This document shows positions 35,200-44,371 of a stretch of DNA of 64,000 nt, piece by piece; within the stretch, counting starts at the first letter, position 1; every line of letters starts with the position of its first letter. A program made the position numbers and the translations under genes. Location: contig CAISJL010000059.1 in assembly GCA_903885665.1 (NCBI GenBank), positions 1 to 64,000 of the forward strand, written 5' to 3'. The stretch is from an uncultured beta proteobacterium. Lineage in GTDB: Bacteria; Pseudomonadota; Gammaproteobacteria; Burkholderiales; SG8-41. The notes beneath the pieces were generated by a model. It was not told the DNA's origin, did not search any database, and worked only from the letters and a program-made list of their open reading frames with translations.

Positions 35200-36312
35200 T
35201 TAGCGACGCCTAAAATCTTCAACTGAACGAGCCAACTCCCCATTCGCTGTTTTCAGTGCGCGGGTTACCGGCAAGGTTGCACCAAAAGTCGGCACAAACG
35301 CCGAATGCTTACCCGCCCCCCCCACTACGGCAATCAGCAAATCCTCGGGCTCACGCACAACATATACGACGTCATCAGGCTTAGGGTTTGCTAAGCGATC
35401 TTTAAAAGTCACCCGAATTCGCCTGTCCACGTTCTCTTGCGAGAACTGACGCACTAACACCGTGGCATGCTGCTGCAAAAAGCGCTTGGCCTCGGCCTTG
35501 GTAAAACCAGCGGCGACGGTCTGCGCATGCTCTGGCCCCATAATCACCAAGGGCTGCGCTTTGTAATAAATATCATTACAGCCCGCCACCCCCATACTAC
35601 CGGCGATGGTCATCAAAATACCTTCAGGCGTTAGACTTTCATGGTCGTTGATGTTGTGTGGACACTCCGCGCCAATCACAGTGACTGCACTAGTCGTTGC
35701 TGTAAAACCACGCTCCACATGGAGCGGCGCCCAAGGGCTTGCCACTTCGTTCTCAGCCACCACATAGCTATACTTTGCTGGCGAACCAAAAGTCGACATG
35801 TCACCAAGACCCGGAATAGCGCCGCCAATATTCAACAATGACAAACGAATCGCCCTACCAATCGTGGCATTAGCTTGAAAGCCCGGACCAAAAGCGTTAT
35901 GACCGCCGTTAATATTCAGCTCTTGCACAATCGGTCCGTTCACAATCACCAATGGCGCACATAAATGGGTAGTCGCTTGCACCCCATAGAGATTGAGCGG
36001 CTCCTCGCACATGGCCTCGATCGCCAACATCAATAGCGGAAAGTAACGCGGCTCGCACCCAGCCATCACCGCATTTGCTGCTAGCAACAGTGGTGTAGCC
36101 TCGCCCCAGCGCGGCGGGACTTTGGCAATTGGCTCATTCCACGGACGATCACAATATTCCAGCATCGCCGCCACCCGCGCCTCTGTAGGTGGCACTATGG
36201 GTAAACCATCACCCCAGCCCTTATCCCAAATCAATCGATTAATCGTATCAAAATCATCCGTGGCCTCTATGCTGGCACCGGGCTGATTGAGCAATTGCGC
36301 TAAGTTAGCCAT
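35200..36312 (-). CDS. Protein of unknown function coupled to the UGSC selenoprotein
   Basis: A 370-residue, apparently cytoplasmic protein. I cannot name the family. Seen: WDKGWGDGLPIVPPTEARV near the N-terminus, an alanine-rich AANAVMAGCEPRYFPLLM, NGGHNAFGPGFQANATIGRAIRLSLLNIGGAIPG in the middle and a Rossmann-like DLLIAVVGGAGKHSAFVPTFG close to the C-terminus. Cys residues are C77, C108, C124, C140, C247 (GAECPHNINDHES) and C272 (GVAGCNDIYY). AGGAG precedes ATG 36312, which overlaps the selenoprotein stop by eight bases; the frame extension to 36384 would overlap far more. Tight coupling suggests the two proteins form a complex or act in sequence. Confidence 0.85.
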   Translation of the reverse strand: MANLAQLLNQPGASIEATDDFDTINRLIWDKGWGDGLPIVPPTEARVAAMLEYCDRPWNEPIAKVPPRWGEATPLLLAANAVMAGCEPRYFPLLMLAIEAMCEEPLNLYGVQATTHLCAPLVIVNGPIVQELNINGGHNAFGPGFQANATIGRAIRLSLLNIGGAIPGLGDMSTFGSPAKYSYVVAENEVASPWAPLHVERGFTATTSAVTVIGAECPHNINDHESLTPEGILMTIAGSMGVAGCNDIYYKAQPLVIMGPEHAQTVAAGFTKAEAKRFLQQHATVLVRQFSQENVDRRIRVTFKDRLANPKPDDVVYVVREPEDLLIAVVGGAGKHSAFVPTFGATLPVTRALKTANGELARSVEDFRRR

Positions 36313-36850
36313 TTTGTTTCTCCTGTGCCAATAAGGCGACAAATTGCGGTACAACATGGTCCGCTCTGGCTTTGACCTGCTCAATACCCAAACCGCCCAA
36401 GGGGTGTGGAATTAACATCAACGGCAGATCTGGAACACCAAATACCCGCGCTTGGGCTTGCCCTAGCTTCTGGAACACATCTGAACACACCACAGCAGTG
36501 GTCAACCCACGCTTACTTAAGTTCGCCATGTCGTGGACACTCCACGACGTGCACGAGCCTCAATCAGCCATGGCAGAGATGACGTAATCCGCCCCCCCTG
36601 CCAATTGGTCGAGCAATGCATCGGGGGCGGGTAAACTCACACTCTCCTTGCGCAAGGTCAGGACTGAGGCCACGGGCAATAACGCTTTCACCCCCTCCAC
36701 AATAAAACGCAACAAATGATCTGCATTACCCTTACTGTTATCTAAGACGCCTAAACGTATACCACCACTGGCCACGGCCCGTTTTGTGGTTTCTACAGCA
36801 ACCTGTGACATTTGAGCCTCAGGCACGACTAATCGCACTGTGTGCTGCAT
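36305..36850 (-). CDS. UGSC-family selenoprotein with in-frame TGA (Sec97)
   Basis: A 181-residue protein if the TGA at 36560-36562 is read as selenocysteine. Before it: MQHTVRLVVPEAQ..., GIRLGVLDNSKGNADHLL and YVISAMAD; after it, in the same frame: GSCTSWSVHDMANLSKRG, VCSDVFQKLGQAQARVFG and MLIPHPLGGLG. U97-G-S-C100 is the redox motif that names the UGSC (seleno)protein family, first noted in marine metagenomes. A hairpin suited to a bacterial SECIS follows the TGA. AAGGGGG is five bases before the ATG. Function is unknown; a thiol/selenol redox or sulfur/selenium-transfer role is inferred from U-x-x-C. The alternative, a nonsense mutation, is unlikely because both halves are conserved around it. 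Confidence 0.9.
36530..36548 (-). promoter_or_regulatory. Candidate bacterial SECIS element
   Basis: On the coding strand GTCGTGGA and TCCACGAC form a perfect 8-bp stem closed by GTG. The loop begins 19 bases after the TGA, within the range known for bacterial SECIS elements, and contains a G at its first position as SelB recognition usually needs. The same bases encode T-S-W-S-V-H-D. Confidence 0.8.
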
Positions 36851-37247
36851 GCTAACCCCCTTGAAAATCTAAAAAATCAGTTTTTTAAAAAATCCATTGA
36901 ATCAACTGAAATCAGTGCTTAAGCACTATTCCACAACTATCCACCACTTATATTATCGCAATGCGAACATCTATCACATGTTAGCCACAATAAATAATCC
37001 AAAAGCACGATGGAGATCTCACAACAATTTAAATATTAATTATATATAATCAATAGCTTATAATTAAATTTTAAGATTTTATATACCATATTGGCGCGCA
37101 GCCCAGGTTTTCTACATTGTGGACAGTTCTTGCTGAAGACTGCAAATTAATAAAATTAGTTTATTATACGGTCGAAATAAAAATTACAACAAATCACTCA
37201 GCCATTACAACAATAGTTCACCAAGAATACTGCGGCCTATCAAAACT
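36851..37247. other. Divergent AT-rich region, about 400 bases
   Basis: This stretch lies between the selenoprotein operon and the RND efflux operon. Besides the 14-bp palindrome it holds long A/T runs (TTTTTTAAAAAA at about 36889) and a very AT-rich block at 37020-37085. There is no gene, and no clear ribosome site before the RND ATG at 37248. Confidence 0.5.
36914..36927. promoter_or_regulatory. Perfect 14-bp palindrome upstream of the selenoprotein gene
   Basis: AGTGCTTAAGCACT lies 63 bases before the selenoprotein ATG, in its probable promoter. It is a plausible operator for a dimeric repressor; no adjacent regulator gene is seen. Confidence 0.4.
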
Positions 37248-40200
37248 ATGTCAGCAACACCCACCCCAAAATCCCCTGAGTCCAGCTTATCTGTTGTAGC
37301 CTTAGCACTACGCCGCCCTTACACTTTTATTGTTATGGCGATGCTTATTCTGTTGGCAACCCCGTTCGCACTACGAACAATGCCAACCGATATTTTTCCA
37401 GAGATTAACATACCCGTAGTGAGTGTGATCTGGACCTACAACGGTCTGTCTGCCCAAGAAATGGGACAGCGGATTGCCAATCAAACAGAGCGCGGCTTAA
37501 CCACCACGGTCAGCGATATTGAACATATAGAATCGCAGTCGCTACCAGGTGTCACTGTTGTTAAAATCTTCTTCCAACCCAACGCCAATATTCAAACTGC
37601 AATCGCTCAAGTCGTGGCCGGCGTGCAACCCCAGGTGCGTCAATTACCTCCTGGGATTACACCACCCTTAGTGATTAAATACTCTGCTTCCAGTATCCCG
37701 GTTATTCAGCTTGCACTGTCAAGCTCGACCATGCCTGAACAAGCTGTAGTAGACGCTGCGGTCACCCAATTACGCCCGCAATTAATTACCATTCCTGGTG
37801 TCGCGATACCATTCCCTTATGGCGGTAAATCTAAAGTCGTCTCGGTCGATCTCGATATCCAGGCCCTGCAAGCGCGCGGCTTGTCACCCTTTGATGTGGT
37901 CAATGCAATTGGTGCACAAAACCTGATTCTGCCATCAGGCACGGCCAAATTCGATGACACCGAATACAACGTCAAGGTCAATAGTTCACCCAGTATCTTG
38001 AGCGAACTCAATGACTTGCCCGTACGTACCACTAGTGGTGCAACGATATATGTGCGCGATGTCGCCAATGTGCGCGATGGCTTTAACCCACAAACCAATA
38101 TCGTGCGACAAGATGGCATTCGCGGGGTTTTACTATCAGTCCTCAAAAACGGGGGCGCCTCCACTCTCGACATCGTAGATAACCTAAAAACCTTATTACC
38201 TCGGGTGAAAGAAATTCTCCCAAGTGATCTGGTTATCACCCCTTTATTTGATCAATCATTATTCGTCAAAGCAGCAGTCAAAGGCGTGATCTTAGAGGCC
38301 TTTATTGCAGCCGGCCTTACCGCAGTCATGGTGTTGCTGTTCTTAGGCAATTGGCGCACCACCTTAATTATCGCGCTAACTATCCCTTTGTCGATTTTGG
38401 CCTCTGTATTGGTACTATTTGCATTTGGCGAGACACTCAATCTCATGACCCTAGGAGGGCTGGCATTATCCGTGGGTATCTTAGTTGATCAGGCGATTGT
38501 CACCATTGAAAATATAGAACGACATTTACATGCTGGCACAGAACTCAATGAAGCTATTCTCATTGGTGCAGGCGAGATCGGCGTGCCAGTTTTCGTATCC
38601 ACAGTCTGTATTTGTATTGTATTCGTACCCATGTTCTTCTTATCAGGGGTCGCCCGCTTTCTGTTTGTACCCATGGCTGAAGCAGTGGTGTTTGCGATGA
38701 TTGCTTCCTACATTTTGTCACGGACCTTTGTGCCAACGATGGTAATGTTGCTAATGCGCTCCCAGCAATCTCATGTCGCAAGCACCAACACCTCTCTCCT
38801 TCAGCGCGTTTACTTAAGCTTCAACGCCCAATTCGAGGCAGTGCGCGCCAGTTATACCAACGTACTGACCAGCATACTTGAGCGCCAAAAGTCATTTTCT
38901 ATCATATTCAGCCTATTCTGCTTAGCCTCCTGCGCCCTCTACCCATTTTTGGGAAGAGACTTCTTTCCAAGCGTTGATGCCGGCCAAATTCGACTTCACA
39001 TGCGGGCACCTACAGGCACCCGCATCGAAGAGACGGCTTTGATTGCAGAACAAGTTGAAGTGGCAATTCGAGAGATCATTCCCAAAGAGCAACTTGAAAC
39101 CATTCTCGACAACCTTGGCGCACCGAATAGCGGCATTAATCTCTCCTATAGCAACTCCGGTACTATTGGCACCCTCGATGGCGAGATTTTAATATCCTTG
39201 CGCGAAGGTCACAGCCCTACCGATGAATTTATTACCAAATTACGTAGCGAATTACCGCGCCGCTTTCCTGGTATTGAATTTTTCTTTCAGCCTGCAGACA
39301 TCGTGACCCAAATTCTAAACTTTGGTCTACCTGCAGCGATTGACATACAATTCTCCGGAAATGAAATTGCGAAAAATAAAATACTCGCCGATCAACTGGT
39401 GAAATCAATTCAAAAAATACCTGGCGCTGTCGACGTGCATGTGCATCAACGCTTAGACAACCCAAGCTTAGAATTACAAATGGATCGCTCACGCTTGCAG
39501 CAAGTCGGACTCACCGCCTTCAATGTGGGTCAGAATCTTTTGATTGCATTGTCTGGTAGCGCCCAGACCTCTCCATCATTCTGGCTCAACCCGAAAAACG
39601 GCGTAGTGTATCCGATTGTGGTTTCAACGCCGCAATACCGTATTGATTCGCTAGACGCATTATTAAACATACCAGTCGGTGCACCACTGACAAACAATAC
39701 AGTGGCCACTAACCCTCAAATTCTTGGCAATTTAGTTGAAGCGCGCCCTGCTCGTAACCCGTCTATCGTTTCCCGCTACAACCTCTTGCCAGTAGTCGAC
39801 GTCTACGTCAGTGTACAGGGTACAGATTTGGCAAGCGTAGCCAATCAAGTACAAAAACAGATCGAAGAGATACAACCAAAACTGCCGCGTGGCTCCCAAG
39901 TCACGATGCGCGGTCAGGTAAAAACTATGGAGTCCTCATTTATTGGTCTGGGTGTAGGTCTGGCCATGGCGATTGTGCTGGTATATCTATTGGTTGTAGT
40001 GAACTTCCAATCTTGGATTGATGCGTTAATCATTATCGCTGCTCTGCCAGCGGCGCTAGCCGGTATTGCTTGGATGCTATTCCTCACAGGAACCACTTTG
40101 AGTGTGCCAGCGCTAACTGGAGCAATTATGACTATGGGTGTTGCTACGGCAAATAGCATTCTGCTGATTTCATTTGCGCTCGATCGAGTCGCTGAGGGCG

Positions 40201-40484
40201 CTGATCCATTAACCGCTGCTATTGATGCGGGATCTACCCGACTTCGCCCAGTGTTAATGACAGCACTTGCTATGATTATCGGCATGATCCCAATGGCCCT
40301 AGGCATTGGTGAAGGTGCTGAGCAAAACGCACCACTTGGACGGGCAGTCATTGGCGGGCTTTTGTTTGCAACATTTTCTACGCTACTTTTCGTTCCAGTA
40401 TTGTTTGCGGGTATTCACCGCTACCTTAATCAACGCAACGCCTCAGCAGCAATAGCGTCTGCAAACCCGCATACCACGCATTAG
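37248..40484 (+). CDS. RND efflux permease, HAE1-like
   Basis: A 1078-residue inner-membrane proton antiporter with two repeated halves and large periplasmic loops. N-terminus RRPYTFIVMAMLILL, DIFPEINIPVV, and TM4 GGLALSVGILVDQAIVTIENIERH are family landmarks. The proton relay differs from AcrB: Asp407 is kept (D414) but Asp408 is Gln415, and the TM10 Lys940 position is Ala968 (VATANSIL). Such changes occur in a proteobacterial subgroup. First gene of a complete pump operon (permease, adaptor, outer-membrane channel). Substrate unknown. The ATG lacks a visible ribosome site. Confidence 0.95.
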   Translation: MSATPTPKSPESSLSVVALALRRPYTFIVMAMLILLATPFALRTMPTDIFPEINIPVVSVIWTYNGLSAQEMGQRIANQTERGLTTTVSDIEHIESQSLPGVTVVKIFFQPNANIQTAIAQVVAGVQPQVRQLPPGITPPLVIKYSASSIPVIQLALSSSTMPEQAVVDAAVTQLRPQLITIPGVAIPFPYGGKSKVVSVDLDIQALQARGLSPFDVVNAIGAQNLILPSGTAKFDDTEYNVKVNSSPSILSELNDLPVRTTSGATIYVRDVANVRDGFNPQTNIVRQDGIRGVLLSVLKNGGASTLDIVDNLKTLLPRVKEILPSDLVITPLFDQSLFVKAAVKGVILEAFIAAGLTAVMVLLFLGNWRTTLIIALTIPLSILASVLVLFAFGETLNLMTLGGLALSVGILVDQAIVTIENIERHLHAGTELNEAILIGAGEIGVPVFVSTVCICIVFVPMFFLSGVARFLFVPMAEAVVFAMIASYILSRTFVPTMVMLLMRSQQSHVASTNTSLLQRVYLSFNAQFEAVRASYTNVLTSILERQKSFSIIFSLFCLASCALYPFLGRDFFPSVDAGQIRLHMRAPTGTRIEETALIAEQVEVAIREIIPKEQLETILDNLGAPNSGINLSYSNSGTIGTLDGEILISLREGHSPTDEFITKLRSELPRRFPGIEFFFQPADIVTQILNFGLPAAIDIQFSGNEIAKNKILADQLVKSIQKIPGAVDVHVHQRLDNPSLELQMDRSRLQQVGLTAFNVGQNLLIALSGSAQTSPSFWLNPKNGVVYPIVVSTPQYRIDSLDALLNIPVGAPLTNNTVATNPQILGNLVEARPARNPSIVSRYNLLPVVDVYVSVQGTDLASVANQVQKQIEEIQPKLPRGSQVTMRGQVKTMESSFIGLGVGLAMAIVLVYLLVVVNFQSWIDALIIIAALPAALAGIAWMLFLTGTTLSVPALTGAIMTMGVATANSILLISFALDRVAEGADPLTAAIDAGSTRLRPVLMTALAMIIGMIPMALGIGEGAEQNAPLGRAVIGGLLFATFSTLLFVPVLFAGIHRYLNQRNASAAIASANPHTTH

Positions 40485-40497
40485 GAGATTCGCTGCA

Positions 40498-41832
40498 ATG
40501 TCGCAACTTAATCATTCGTCAAGCATAGCACCACTAGAGCAACAACAAAGTCTGGCCAGCCGTCAAAAAACTATGCGTCACGCCCGCACTGTTCTTATCA
40601 TCTTGCTTGTTTTAATGGCTGCCGGCGCTGCCAGAACCCTGATGAGTAGAAGTTCAAATGCAAAAGTACTCGAAAATCGTACTGCAGAGAGTAGCGAGAT
40701 TAATGTACGAGTGACGCCTGCGAACGGCTCTGCTGCTGATCAAACTCTAGTCTTACCAGGCACTCTATTAGGTTTAGTGCAGACACCAATTTCCGCACGT
40801 TCTAGCGGTTATCTTAAAAAATGGTACAAAGATATCGGTAGTACCGTCAGCAAAGGAGATCTGTTAGCCGAGATTGAAGCACCAGAAATCGATCAACAAC
40901 TCAGCCAAATGATTGCCACACAGGCGCAAATGGCCTCCAGCTTAGCGTTGGCGCAAAGCACTGTTGCCCGTTGGGAAGATCTACGTAAAAAAGATGCGGT
41001 CTCACAGCAAGAGTTGGATGAAAAGCGCAGTGGTTTTGTACAGGCTCGTGCTAACTTAGCTGCTGCAGACGCTAACGTAGAGCGTCTGCGTCAACTCGAA
41101 AGCTTTAAACGAATAGTCGCTCCTTTCTCTGGCATTATTACAAAACGCAATGTTGATGTTGGTGATTTGATTGACGCTGGTGGTGGTGCTGGACGCGCTT
41201 TATTCATTTTGACCCAAACCGATCCGCTCAAAGTATATGTCAATCTACCGCAATCCTACACACAACTGGTTAAGGCCGGTCAGGAGGTTGATGTCGTACA
41301 AGCAGAACTCGGTGGCCGTAAGTTTAGCGGGAAAGTGGTGCGCACTGCTGGGGCGATTGATACGGTGACTCGTACCATGCAAATGGAAGTCGCCTTATCA
41401 AACAAAGATGGCCTATTGCTACCTGGTGCATTCGTGCAAGTGCTACTACCTATGAAGGCCAGCAAAACCACTGTAATCTCAACCAGCACCTTAATGTTCC
41501 GCGGTGATGGCATTAGTGTTGCAACCGTGAGTCCAAGTGGCGAAGTTAAAATTCAAAAAATTAAACTGGGCCGAAACTTTGGTAATCGCATTGAAGTGAT
41601 CAGTGGTCTAGATGGAAGTGAATTGTTGATATTAAACCCCCCAGATGCACTAAGCGATGGTGAGAGAGTCAAAATCACAAAAAACAATCCCAAAGATGCT
41701 AAAAAAGGTGATGCTAGCGAAGATGGTGAAAAAGGGAACGCTAAATCGGAAAAGCCTGGAAAATCTGAAATCACTGAAAAAAGTGATCAAAACGACAGCG
41801 CCGAAAAAAAATCTAAAAAAGGTAAAGAATGA
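40498..41832 (+). CDS. RND periplasmic adaptor (HlyD/MFP family)
   Basis: A 444-residue adaptor with an N-terminal membrane anchor (about 28-48). Lipoyl half-motifs ISARSSGYLKKWYKDIGSTVSKGDLLAEIEAPE and FSGIITKRNVDVGDLI flank a coiled-coil hairpin (about 130-200). Beta-barrel and membrane-proximal domains follow. The last 50 residues are a Lys/Glu/Asp-rich tail (KDAKKGDASEDGEKGN...) coded by A-rich DNA, probably disordered. It starts 13 bases after the permease stop with AGGAG upstream, and its stop overlaps the channel gene's start (ATGA). Confidence 0.95.
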   Translation: MSQLNHSSSIAPLEQQQSLASRQKTMRHARTVLIILLVLMAAGAARTLMSRSSNAKVLENRTAESSEINVRVTPANGSAADQTLVLPGTLLGLVQTPISARSSGYLKKWYKDIGSTVSKGDLLAEIEAPEIDQQLSQMIATQAQMASSLALAQSTVARWEDLRKKDAVSQQELDEKRSGFVQARANLAAADANVERLRQLESFKRIVAPFSGIITKRNVDVGDLIDAGGGAGRALFILTQTDPLKVYVNLPQSYTQLVKAGQEVDVVQAELGGRKFSGKVVRTAGAIDTVTRTMQMEVALSNKDGLLLPGAFVQVLLPMKASKTTVISTSTLMFRGDGISVATVSPSGEVKIQKIKLGRNFGNRIEVISGLDGSELLILNPPDALSDGERVKITKNNPKDAKKGDASEDGEKGNAKSEKPGKSEITEKSDQNDSAEKKSKKGKE

Positions 41833-43325
41833 TCACTGTTCGCTCATGGGCTATATTGGGAATGTCTTGCGCATTAAATGCCTGTACAGTAGGTCCCGAT
41901 TATCAGAAACCCACGTTAGAAATGCCTGCGAAATGGACCCTAGAGTCGCCGTGGCGCGTCAGCACCCCCAAAGATGATGCACCAAAAGGTGCTTGGTGGT
42001 TAAAATTTAACGATGCACAACTTAACGAGCTCCAAGAAAAAGCAATTGCAAATAATCCTACTCTAGCAGTTGCTACCGGACGCTGGGAACTGGCGCGTAG
42101 TGCACTCAATGCGGCCACTGCAGCACTCTATCCACAGATGAGTGCAAATATCGCTGAAACACGTGCTCGAATCTCATCACAACGCGCACTCACCCAAAAT
42201 GATAAGCCACTCTATACAACCACACAAAGTGAAACGAAGCCTGTACTGGGTGTGAGCTACGAGGCCGATATATCAGGCAGAGTTAAACGGACTCTAGAAC
42301 TCAGCGCGGCCTCTTCTGAGCAAGTTCGTGCCGACTTAGAAAACATTCGCCTATTAGTGTCCGCAGATTTAGCCACTGCCTACTTTAACTTACGTGCTGT
42401 TGATATCGAAATCGATGTATTGTCTCGCTCAATCGCCTTACAGCGTCGCGCTCTGGATCTGGCTAATGCGCGGCATGACCTTGGCGCAACCTCTGGCATA
42501 GAAGTCTCGCAACAACAAGCGCTCATCGATTCAACACTCACTCAAGTCGACATCCTCAAGCGCCAACGGGGTCAGTTTGAGCATGCTATTGCCACCCTAA
42601 TTGGCACGCCTGCGCCTTCTTTTAGTTTACCCGCCATGGTCACTTTGCTAAATCCACCCAAAGTATCGATTGGCGTGCCTTCAGACTTGCTTGAGCGGCG
42701 CCCCGATGTTGCTGGAGCAGAACGCGCGATGGCAGCAGCCAATGCCCAAGTTGGGATCAGTACAGCAGCTTATTACCCCAGCTTCACGCTAACTAGTACA
42801 TATGGTTCTCAATCGAGAGATGATTCAACTTTGTTTAGTGGCCCCGCTTTTATTTGGTCAATTGGCTCTTCATTGGTACAACCAATATTTGATGGTGGCA
42901 GAATAGCTGCTAACATCAAAAGTTCTAAGATTAGCTACGATATGGCAGTATCTAGCTATCGCCGGGTGGTGCTCACCGCCATGCAAGAAGTTGAAGATGG
43001 CATTACTGGTATGACTGCGCTAGAGCGCGCGCACACTCAAGCTACTGCCGCTACTGCTAGCGCTCAAAAAGTATTGAACCTTGCTAACGCTCGTTACGAA
43101 GGTGGCGTAGCAAGCTATCTTGAAGTCATTACAGCACAACAAGCGTTGCTGGTCAGTCAACGACTCGTTGCTCAGTTAGTTGGTCAACGTTTGCTCAACG
43201 CAGTATTTCTCATTAAGGCCTTAGGGGGTGACTTTGAAGGCATGTCCCAAGCACGCACAGAGGCCAACACACCCAGTGAACAACAAACTGCCAAAGAGCC
43301 CGCTCTGCGTCTCGTTAGCCAATAG
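41829..43325 (+). CDS. Outer-membrane efflux channel lipoprotein (NodT family)
   Basis: A 498-residue TolC-like factor. Lipobox L-N-A-C puts the lipidated Cys at 19, followed by VGPDYQKP. Two OEP repeats are seen, the second with RRPDVAGAERAMAAANAQVGISTAAYYPSFTLT and QPIFDGGRIAANI. The C-terminus is a polar tail. The start ATG overlaps the adaptor's TGA by one codon frame shift (ATGA), so the three pump parts are made from one message. It is convergent with the crotonase gene. Confidence 0.95.
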   Translation: MITVRSWAILGMSCALNACTVGPDYQKPTLEMPAKWTLESPWRVSTPKDDAPKGAWWLKFNDAQLNELQEKAIANNPTLAVATGRWELARSALNAATAALYPQMSANIAETRARISSQRALTQNDKPLYTTTQSETKPVLGVSYEADISGRVKRTLELSAASSEQVRADLENIRLLVSADLATAYFNLRAVDIEIDVLSRSIALQRRALDLANARHDLGATSGIEVSQQQALIDSTLTQVDILKRQRGQFEHAIATLIGTPAPSFSLPAMVTLLNPPKVSIGVPSDLLERRPDVAGAERAMAAANAQVGISTAAYYPSFTLTSTYGSQSRDDSTLFSGPAFIWSIGSSLVQPIFDGGRIAANIKSSKISYDMAVSSYRRVVLTAMQEVEDGITGMTALERAHTQATAATASAQKVLNLANARYEGGVASYLEVITAQQALLVSQRLVAQLVGQRLLNAVFLIKALGGDFEGMSQARTEANTPSEQQTAKEPALRLVSQ

Positions 43326-43437
43326 ATCAATATTGACGACTCATCACTTTGAGTTAATATCTATGATTCAGAAAGCACGAATCAAGCCTCTGGTAATAGG
43401 TGTTGATCCGTAATTACTTTCATACTGTGCTTGTACA

Positions 43438-44232
43438 TTATCTACCCTGCCATTGGGGCTTACGCTTCTCCACAAACGCCCGCACCCCTTCCTTACGGTC
43501 TTCGCTCAAATAAGGATTAGGGCCAGCATCTAGCCGTAATGCTGATGACAAAGGCATCTCCCAACCTTTCACAACCATATGTTTATAGCGTTGCAAGGTT
43601 AACGGTGCATTGTGCAATAACTCACGCGCAAACTGCTCTGTCACTGAAGCCAAATCTTGCTTTGGCACAACCCGATTCAACAACCCCCAGCGAAGTGCCT
43701 CTTGTGCCAACATGGGCTTGGCGGTATACAACATCTCCAAAGCAAGCGCTCTAGGTAATAGACGCGGCAACAGGACAGAACCAAAATTTGCCCCCATGCC
43801 CAACTTTGCTTCGGGTAATGCAAGCTTAACATGATCGGCTGCAATTCGAATATCACAAGCCAAAGCCAATTCTAATCCGCCACCGTAAGCTAAACCGTTC
43901 AACGCAACAATTGTTGGTTTATACGTCTCCAATACCACTTCAGATATATTGCGCTCTGTGCCCATCATCGGCATCACATAGGACTTTTGAGCAGTCGAGT
44001 GCTGATTGTTATCCTTTAAATCGCCACCAGCACAAAACGCACGATCCCCAGTACCTGTCAACACCACGACCCAAACATCCGGGTTCACTGAAGCATCTAC
44101 AAACGCTTCAATCACCCCTTGACGTAGACTAGAGTTGATGGCATTCATGTGTTCAGGGCGATTTAGCGTGACGTAAGCAACACGGTCACGAATTTCATAT
44201 TGCACATTTGAATCATCTTGATCTGACATCAT
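43438..44232 (-). CDS. Enoyl-CoA hydratase/isomerase (crotonase) family protein
   Basis: A 264-residue crotonase. Both catalytic Glu positions are filled: GGGLELALACD and LALPEAKLGMGANFGS; the oxyanion loop is FCAGGDLKDN. Hydration of a 2-enoyl-CoA is therefore plausible. Two adjacent ATG codons (44232 and 44229) follow AAGGAA; the second has the better spacing, so the first Met may be absent. No beta-oxidation partner is adjacent. Family members vary in reaction, so the specific substrate is open. Confidence 0.92.
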   Translation of the reverse strand: MMSDQDDSNVQYEIRDRVAYVTLNRPEHMNAINSSLRQGVIEAFVDASVNPDVWVVVLTGTGDRAFCAGGDLKDNNQHSTAQKSYVMPMMGTERNISEVVLETYKPTIVALNGLAYGGGLELALACDIRIAADHVKLALPEAKLGMGANFGSVLLPRLLPRALALEMLYTAKPMLAQEALRWGLLNRVVPKQDLASVTEQFARELLHNAPLTLQRYKHMVVKGWEMPLSSALRLDAGPNPYLSEDRKEGVRAFVEKRKPQWQGR

Positions 44233-44371
44233 ATTTCCTTATTAGTGACTAAAAAATGTTTACAATACGGCTTCCGACAAATATTAGGTTTAGATTGCAA
44301 TTGAGTCTACCCTCTAGGCCATAAAAAACTTAACGATTCACTACTTTACTTTCATATTATAGGAGCGTATT

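Noticed and set aside
36305-36850. Two separate small genes or a pseudogene broken by TGA
   Set aside because: The second half has no ribosome site, the frame is continuous through the TGA, the codon lies in a U-G-S-C context and a SECIS-like hairpin follows.
37817-38239. 140-residue minus-strand frame inside the RND permease gene
   Set aside because: Antisense shadow with no ribosome site or recognisable domain.
39914-40351. 145-residue minus-strand frame inside the RND permease gene
   Set aside because: Antisense shadow; composition mirrors the membrane helices on the coding strand.
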